A DNA stretch of 11,015 bases from an uncultured Ruminococcus sp. (GTDB lineage: Bacteria; Bacillota; Clostridia; Oscillospirales; Ruminococcaceae): assembly GCA_947174085.1 (NCBI GenBank), contig CAMWHN010000047.1:1-11015 (forward strand), in the 5' to 3' direction. Made by a program: the position numbers and the translations under genes. Shown piece after piece: positions 6,924-11,015 of this stretch. Positions within the stretch are counted from its first letter, which is position 1. Each line of letters begins with the position of its first letter. The notes below the pieces were generated by a model, which worked only from the letters and a program-made list of their open reading frames with translations, ran no database searches and was not told the origin of the DNA.

Positions 6924-8897
6924 TTATTGAAAATTTGCTAAATCATCTTGTGTGATTAATCCTACAACATATTCCATAATCTTAAGTGCTTCAATTGCCT
7001 CAGGTATATTGTTTTGATTAAAATCAACTGCTTTTAATTGCTTATCTGTTAAACTTTCTTTTCCCAGAACAGCTCTGGTAGCTAATACAACATCTCCAAT
7101 ACTAATAGTATTATCTAAAGTCACATCGCCTAATAAAATCTTTTCTATTATTTCGGGAGCTTCTCCAAGAGATTCAAAATTATAATTATTTTTTTCTGCA
7201 AGTATCTGTGCTGTAGAATTTTCATACCCCTTTATAACAGTATTTTTACCCTTTGGGAATACATACAAATCAACAAATTTACAGTCAGGATTTAAAACTG
7301 TTAATTCAAAATTATTTACTGATTTTAAGGCTAGTACAGCTTTCCGTTTTGAATAATATTCCCCAATGGTTGTTATACTTTCTGGAAGAGTGACAGAAGT
7401 TATATTACAGCTTGAAAATGCACCATGTCCAATATTTTTAATGCCATTTGGTAATATCACAGATGTTAAATTGGAACATGCTGAAAATGCTCTTGGTGAA
7501 ACAGAAACAGTGCCATTTTTTAAAATAATTTCCGTATTTTCAGGCATTTCGCCTTTATATTGATAAGCAATATTTCCAACATATATTAATCCATCTGGCT
7601 GATTCTGAAACCATGCCGTACCCTCAAAAGCATGATAACCAACAATTTCAAGACTATCTGGAATTGTAATATTAGCTAAATTTGCACAATCCAAAAATGT
7701 TTCATCATATAGCATTTTAAAACCATCTGGCAATGTAATAGAAACAAGTTCTGTATTTCCGGCAAATAATTCCGGATTCATCACAGTTATTCCGTCACGC
7801 AATGTAATTTCTGCCTGTTCAGGAAATTCACCTTTATAAAGCAATGCGTAATTACCAGCATACACAATTCCATTTTCTTGTTGATTCAGCCAAGCCGTGC
7901 TATTAAATGCTGTTTCATCAACGTCTGTTAAATTATTTGAAAAATGAATTTGTTCCAGATTTTCACAAAGTCCAAATGCATTTGTGCCAATTGTTTCCAG
8001 ACTTTCTGGCAATATCACAGAAATTAAATTTTTTTGTTTTACGAATGCAAACGGAACAATATGTTTTATACCATCTGGAATGATAAACTCTGTATGTTCT
8101 GGCATTTCGCCTTTATAGCAATATAAAAAATTATTAATATATACTGCACCATCAGGCTGACTATTTAGCCATGCAGTATTCTCAAATGCATGTAAGTTAA
8201 TTTTATTTACATTTTGAGAAAAGCTAATATTTTCTAAATTAATACAATTTTCAAATGCACTACTTTCAATTGTTTCTACACTGTCAGGGATATTAATATT
8301 TTTTAAATTTGTACAACCCTTGAAAATACCAGAACTTAGTGATTTTAATTTTTCTGGTAATTTTATATTTTCTAAGCTTGTACAATCTTGAAATGCATTT
8401 GTATTTATCGAAGTAATATTTTCCGGAATAACAATATTTTCAAGACTGGTGCAACCTGCAAACCCCTGAGATGGAATTGTATATATTTTTTCAGATAATT
8501 TTATTTCTTTCAAGTTAGTGCAATTTTGAAACGCACAACTAGAAATAATCGTAACTGTATCAGGAATTTGTAAAGAAACTAAACTTTCACAATCTTTAAA
8601 AGCACCATTTTCAATACTAGTTACTTTATCACCATTAATTTCTTCTGGAATAATAATATCTGTTGCGCCATCTACTGCACCTGTAATTCGCAAAACATAT
8701 ACAATTTCATCACCGGTGACTGCTGTTGCAAGTTTACTTCTTCGATATGTAAAATTTTCATAAACATATTCTGTATTATCTACTAATACAGTTCCTTCCG
8801 CATTTGCAGAAATTTCAGATATACAAGGCATTACACTTGAAAATGCAAACATACAATTTAATGCCATTAATCCAGCCAATAATTTTTTTAATTTCAT
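6924..8897 (-). CDS. Secreted BspA-like leucine-rich repeat protein with C-terminal dockerin
   Basis: This 657-residue protein starts at the ATG ending at 8897, because GGAGG (8910-8906) lies 8 nt upstream; an ATG at 8912 is rejected. It has a signal peptide (1-33, cut after ANA), a short beta-rich lead (34-80) and an LRR_5/BspA-type repeat array (about 85-510). Units of about 23 residues follow patterns such as IPDSVETIESSAFENC and LPESLETIGTNAFGLC. Three longer inserts, each beginning TAW and containing YKGE-x-PE, occur every 93 residues. A non-repeat stretch follows (515-585), then a dockerin (589-648). Such arrays usually mediate binding to proteins or cell surfaces; no enzyme motif is visible. 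It follows the cohesin-like protein after 32 nt and should be cotranscribed with it. The ligand is unknown. Confidence 0.88.
   Translation of the reverse strand: MKLKKLLAGLMALNCMFAFSSVMPCISEISANAEGTVLVDNTEYVYENFTYRRSKLATAVTGDEIVYVLRITGAVDGATDIIIPEEINGDKVTSIENGAFKDCESLVSLQIPDTVTIISSCAFQNCTNLKEIKLSEKIYTIPSQGFAGCTSLENIVIPENITSINTNAFQDCTSLENIKLPEKLKSLSSGIFKGCTNLKNINIPDSVETIESSAFENCINLENISFSQNVNKINLHAFENTAWLNSQPDGAVYINNFLYCYKGEMPEHTEFIIPDGIKHIVPFAFVKQKNLISVILPESLETIGTNAFGLCENLEQIHFSNNLTDVDETAFNSTAWLNQQENGIVYAGNYALLYKGEFPEQAEITLRDGITVMNPELFAGNTELVSITLPDGFKMLYDETFLDCANLANITIPDSLEIVGYHAFEGTAWFQNQPDGLIYVGNIAYQYKGEMPENTEIILKNGTVSVSPRAFSACSNLTSVILPNGIKNIGHGAFSSCNITSVTLPESITTIGEYYSKRKAVLALKSVNNFELTVLNPDCKFVDLYVFPKGKNTVIKGYENSTAQILAEKNNYNFESLGEAPEIIEKILLGDVTLDNTISIGDVVLATRAVLGKESLTDKQLKAVDFNQNNIPEAIEALKIMEYVVGLITQDDLANFQ
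6954..7133 (-). repeat. Dockerin module, copy 1 of a near-identical pair
   Basis: This encodes residues 589-648 of the LRR protein. It matches the copy at 8948-9127 in 53 of 60 residues. The DNA shares long exact runs, including 35 identical bases at 6964-6998 and 8958-8992. Calcium loops are weaker than canonical: Thr at position 3 and Asn at 6 in the first, Asn at 5 and 6 and Glu at 12 in the second. Confidence 0.9.
7353..8189 (-). repeat. Three 93-residue (279-bp) super-repeats in the LRR array
   Basis: The segment AF-x-x-TAW-(L/F)-x-x-Q-x-x-G-x-x-Y, then YKGE-(M/F)-PE and a (D/N)G turn, recurs with TAW codons starting at 8177, 7898 and 7619, exactly 279 bp apart. Each block is one longer TAW unit plus two ordinary LRR_5 units. 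The third block is the most worn at its end. Confidence 0.85.
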
Positions 8898-8929
8898 TTT
8901 GTCAGCCTCCATTTATTTATTAAAAAAAA

Positions 8930-9736
8930 TTAATCTGTAAAGCTACTAATTAAGCCAACAACATATTCCATAATCTTAAGTGCTTCAATTGCTTCCGGCA
9001 TGCCGTTTTGATTAAAATCAGCTGCTTTTAATTGCTTATCTGTTAAACTCTCTTTTCCCAGAACAGCTCTGGTAGTTAATACAACATCTCCAATACTAAC
9101 AACACCATCTAAAGTCACATCACCTAACATAATTCCTGAATCTCCAGAATCTGTTATTTCTTCATCTTGAATTGTAATTTTACCATTTGACCAACTCACT
9201 TCATTAGCTAGGACATAATTTTTTACATCACTGCCAACAATTCCCCAAAGATGTTCAAATTCATAATTATTATAAGTAAAATTCGGCAAATAAGAAATCT
9301 CAAATACATCACCATTTACTGCATCTTCCGGAATCTGTACCATTAATAATACAATTGCACCAGTGCTATTTACAACCTTTGCACCTGCCCATAACAAACG
9401 ACAAGAATTATCTTCAAATTTATTACTGCTTATCATACTAAATATTAAATTTTCATTTGTCAGTTCAAACGATGTCGTTAAATCTGTAATCACTTCATAA
9501 TTACATCTAGCATCTACATTAATAATACATTCTGCTGAATTAATTCCTGCATTCTGTGTTAAATTTACAAAAACTGGTACTTGATAATTCATTGCCTGCA
9601 ATTGTTCTGTGGAAACTACTTTTTCATCAATTGCAATGTTAATTTTTTCACTTTCTGCAAAGGCATTTAACACTGAAAAACAATTACATACGGCAACACA
9701 TGCTGTTAACATAGCAATTAATTTTTTAAATTTCAT
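8930..9736 (-). CDS. Secreted cohesin-like plus dockerin protein, candidate adaptor scaffoldin
   Basis: This 268-residue protein starts at the ATG ending at 9736, with AGGAGT (9750-9745) 8 nt upstream. It has a signal peptide (1-27, cut after AFA), then a beta-sandwich region (about 31-190), an acidic linker (191-202) and a dockerin (204-263). The first domain has features of cohesin-like modules: an opening VPVFVNLTQNAGINSAECIINVD, a middle strand LLWAGAKVVNSTGAIVLLMVQ, PEDAVNGDVFEIS and a closing NGKITI. Single-cohesin plus dockerin proteins act as adaptors, as with ScaC of Ruminococcus flavefaciens. The cohesin call rests on strand pattern only; a related carbohydrate-binding beta-sandwich is the main alternative. 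It is the first gene of an operon with the LRR protein, whose dockerin is almost the same as its own. Confidence 0.65.
   Translation of the reverse strand: MKFKKLIAMLTACVAVCNCFSVLNAFAESEKINIAIDEKVVSTEQLQAMNYQVPVFVNLTQNAGINSAECIINVDARCNYEVITDLTTSFELTNENLIFSMISSNKFEDNSCRLLWAGAKVVNSTGAIVLLMVQIPEDAVNGDVFEISYLPNFTYNNYEFEHLWGIVGSDVKNYVLANEVSWSNGKITIQDEEITDSGDSGIMLGDVTLDGVVSIGDVVLTTRAVLGKESLTDKQLKAADFNQNGMPEAIEALKIMEYVVGLISSFTD
8948..9127 (-). repeat. Dockerin module, copy 2 of a near-identical pair
   Basis: This encodes residues 204-263 of the cohesin-like protein and is nearly identical to 6954-7133. Its calcium loops are slightly better kept: Asp-Gly at positions 5/6 of the first loop (D206, T208, D210, G211, S214, D217) and Asn-Gly in the second (D240, N242, N244, G245, E251). 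Confidence 0.9.
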
Positions 9737-9776
9737 AAATATTTACTCCTATCTTTGTTACAAATTTCTATTATTT

Positions 9777-9805
9777 ATTATAACAAAAAAATTATCTTTG
9801 TGCAA
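9777..9805 (-). promoter_or_regulatory. Promoter for the cohesin-like/LRR operon
   Basis: On the - strand TATAAT (9782-9777) is preceded by TG in the extended position (TGTTATAAT). A weak -35, TTGCAC (9805-9800), lies 17 nt upstream. Transcription should begin near 9770, giving a leader of about 34 nt. Confidence 0.75.
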
Positions 9806-9834
9806 GAGATTTTTTAATAATTTTTGTAAATGGC

Positions 9835-9863
9835 TTGACTTTTTTTAAGCTAGGCTTTATAAT
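9835..9863 (+). promoter_or_regulatory. Promoter for the NUDIX-HAD gene
   Basis: TTGACT (9835-9840) and TATAAT (9858-9863) are separated by 17 nt. It is divergent from the operon promoter at 9805-9777, with 29 nt between the two -35 elements. The leader would be about 25 nt and ends in a strong AGGAGGG. Confidence 0.82.
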
Positions 9864-9894
9864 AAAAATAATAATTATTCAGGAGGGATTGCTT

Positions 9895-11015
9895 ATGCGA
9901 GAATATCAAGATATTTATGATATCCATCGTAATTTAACAGGAAAAACTATCCAAAGAGGACAACCTCGAAAAAATGGCGAATTTGTCTTAGTTGTGCATT
10001 TATTATTATTTGACCAAAAAGGACGCTTTCTTGTACAAAAACGTGTGGAACATAAAGCAAGTTTCCCTGATATGTGGGATATTTCTACAGGCGGTATGGC
10101 GCAAACTGGTGATACGAGTCTAACTGCTATTACTCGTGAAGCGCAGGAAGAATTGGGCATTACACTAGATTTTAGCAATACAGCTCCTATTTTTTCGTTC
10201 AGAAGTCAAAATACATTTGATGATTATTGGCTAGCTGAAATTAATTCTGAAAATTTAAATTTTAAACTTCAATCAGAAGAAGTTGCAGAAACCCGTTGGG
10301 TAACAGAACAGGAATGGCTTGCACTAATTGCAACCCATCAAGTAATTCCCTATAGTTTCCAGAATATGCTATTTGATTTATATAAAGCCCATTTCTCCGG
10401 AACAAGAGTATTCCCCTTTGGAAATCCTGAAATTATCAAAGGCGCAATTTTTGATATGGACGGTTTGTTATTAGACACTGAAAAAATTTGTGATAACTCT
10501 TGGGACGAAGCCGGAAAAATATTTCATTTTTCAGATATCGAACATGCAAAAAAATCCTGCATTGGACTAAACGAAGCCGGTACAAGAGAATTTTTTGAAA
10601 TTAATTATCCGGATTTTGATTATACTGGATTTCGTGCTTTATCACGAAAATTGACAAAAGAAGCTCTTGCAGAATCTATTCCGGTTAAACAAGGCGCAGA
10701 AGAAATTTTAATTATGCTAAAACAAAAACAGATTGCACTAGCCGTTGCAAGCTCTACACGGGAAATTACTGTTAAAAATCTATTAGAACGTGCAGGACTT
10801 CTGCAATATTTTGATAAGATTATCACTGGTGATATGGTGCAGAAAGGCAAGCCTAATCCTGAAATTTTTACAAAAGCTTGTAAGGCATTGCAATTAGCTC
10901 CTGAAACTTGCATTGCATTTGAAGATTCTGTGAACGGCATCAGAAGTGCTTACAGGGCAAAAACTTTTCCGATTCATATTCCAGATTTGCACCCCGAAAA
11001 TATGGAAACTTCTTC
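9895..11015 (+). CDS. NUDIX hydrolase fused to HAD-superfamily hydrolase (3' end missing)
   Basis: The frame is open from ATG 9895 to the right edge; 373 residues are visible. AGGAGGG (9881-9887) lies 7 nt before the start. Residues 1-170 form a NUDIX domain of the isopentenyl-diphosphate-isomerase-like branch. Its NUDIX box at 67-89 reads G-x5-D-x7-REAQEELGI, so the usual first Glu is Asp73, while the metal-binding REAQEE core is intact. Residues 182 onward are a HAD subfamily IA phosphatase or phosphoglucomutase-like domain. Its motifs are DMDG (nucleophile Asp187, Asp189), ASST (285-288), KGKPNPE (317-323, Lys319) and FEDS (342-345). Both parts act on phosphorylated metabolites, so a two-step clean-up of a nucleotide-like diphosphate is possible, but the substrate is unknown. 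The missing part should be short. Confidence 0.9.
   Translation, partial: MREYQDIYDIHRNLTGKTIQRGQPRKNGEFVLVVHLLLFDQKGRFLVQKRVEHKASFPDMWDISTGGMAQTGDTSLTAITREAQEELGITLDFSNTAPIFSFRSQNTFDDYWLAEINSENLNFKLQSEEVAETRWVTEQEWLALIATHQVIPYSFQNMLFDLYKAHFSGTRVFPFGNPEIIKGAIFDMDGLLLDTEKICDNSWDEAGKIFHFSDIEHAKKSCIGLNEAGTREFFEINYPDFDYTGFRALSRKLTKEALAESIPVKQGAEEILIMLKQKQIALAVASSTREITVKNLLERAGLLQYFDKIITGDMVQKGKPNPEIFTKACKALQLAPETCIAFEDSVNGIRSAYRAKTFPIHIPDLHPENMETS

Noticed and set aside
7353..8189. Regular repeats as a CRISPR array
   Set aside because: The period is 279 bp, in frame, and varies as coding sequence does; no short identical repeats with unique spacers are present.
8898..8912. Five extra N-terminal residues of the LRR protein
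   Set aside because: The ATG at 8912 overlaps the GGAGG that serves the ATG at 8897.
9915..10940. Two - strand open frames (9915-10178 and 10620-10940)
   Set aside because: Both lie antisense to the NUDIX-HAD gene, have no ribosome site, and encode no recognisable motif; they are shadows of the + strand coding pattern.

Overview
This AT-rich window looks like chromosome from a gut- or rumen-type Firmicute, most plausibly a Ruminococcus-like member of the Oscillospiraceae. The main reason is three secreted proteins with type I dockerin modules, one of which also carries a cohesin-like domain. Strong AGGAGG-type ribosome sites, consensus sigma-A promoters and BspA-type leucine-rich repeats fit the same group. 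The genus is an inference; no rRNA or tRNA gene is present to settle it.

Region 1 (1-4060, + strand) is a tightly packed gene run. It holds the 3' part of a GldG-like ABC-transporter auxiliary membrane protein, a DUF4340-type membrane-anchored protein overlapping it by ATGA, an 88-residue protein of unknown function, and a cyclophilin-type prolyl isomerase lipoprotein. The transporter's ATPase and permease are probably just off the left edge. The run ends at a terminator shared with the next, convergent block.

Region 2 (4105-6172, - strand) has a small cytoplasmic zinc-ribbon protein followed by a secreted protein. The secreted protein has a signal peptide, a ricin-type beta-trefoil-like domain, a canonical dockerin, a Pro/Thr-rich linker and a metzincin-like zinc peptidase domain (HExxHxxGxxD). 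Both genes are probably read from one consensus promoter at 6233-6205.

Region 3 (6313-6855, + strand) is a monocistronic Hsp20 small heat-shock gene. It has its own consensus promoter and a leader of about 88 nt that can fold over the start of the ribosome site, so it is a candidate RNA thermometer. Its terminator is also shared with the convergent operon.

Region 4 (6924-9736, - strand) is a two-gene secreted operon. A 268-residue cohesin-like plus dockerin protein (a candidate adaptor scaffoldin) is followed by a 657-residue LRR_5/BspA-like protein ending in a dockerin. The two dockerins are almost identical (53 of 60 residues) and differ from the dockerin in region 2. This suggests one recent module duplication and two binding specificities in one locus.

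Region 5 (9835-11015, + strand) is a divergently transcribed NUDIX-HAD fusion hydrolase that runs off the right edge. No defence system, CRISPR array, insertion sequence, prophage or RNA gene was seen. The most distinctive content is the cellulosome-like dockerin/cohesin set and the Hsp20 leader.
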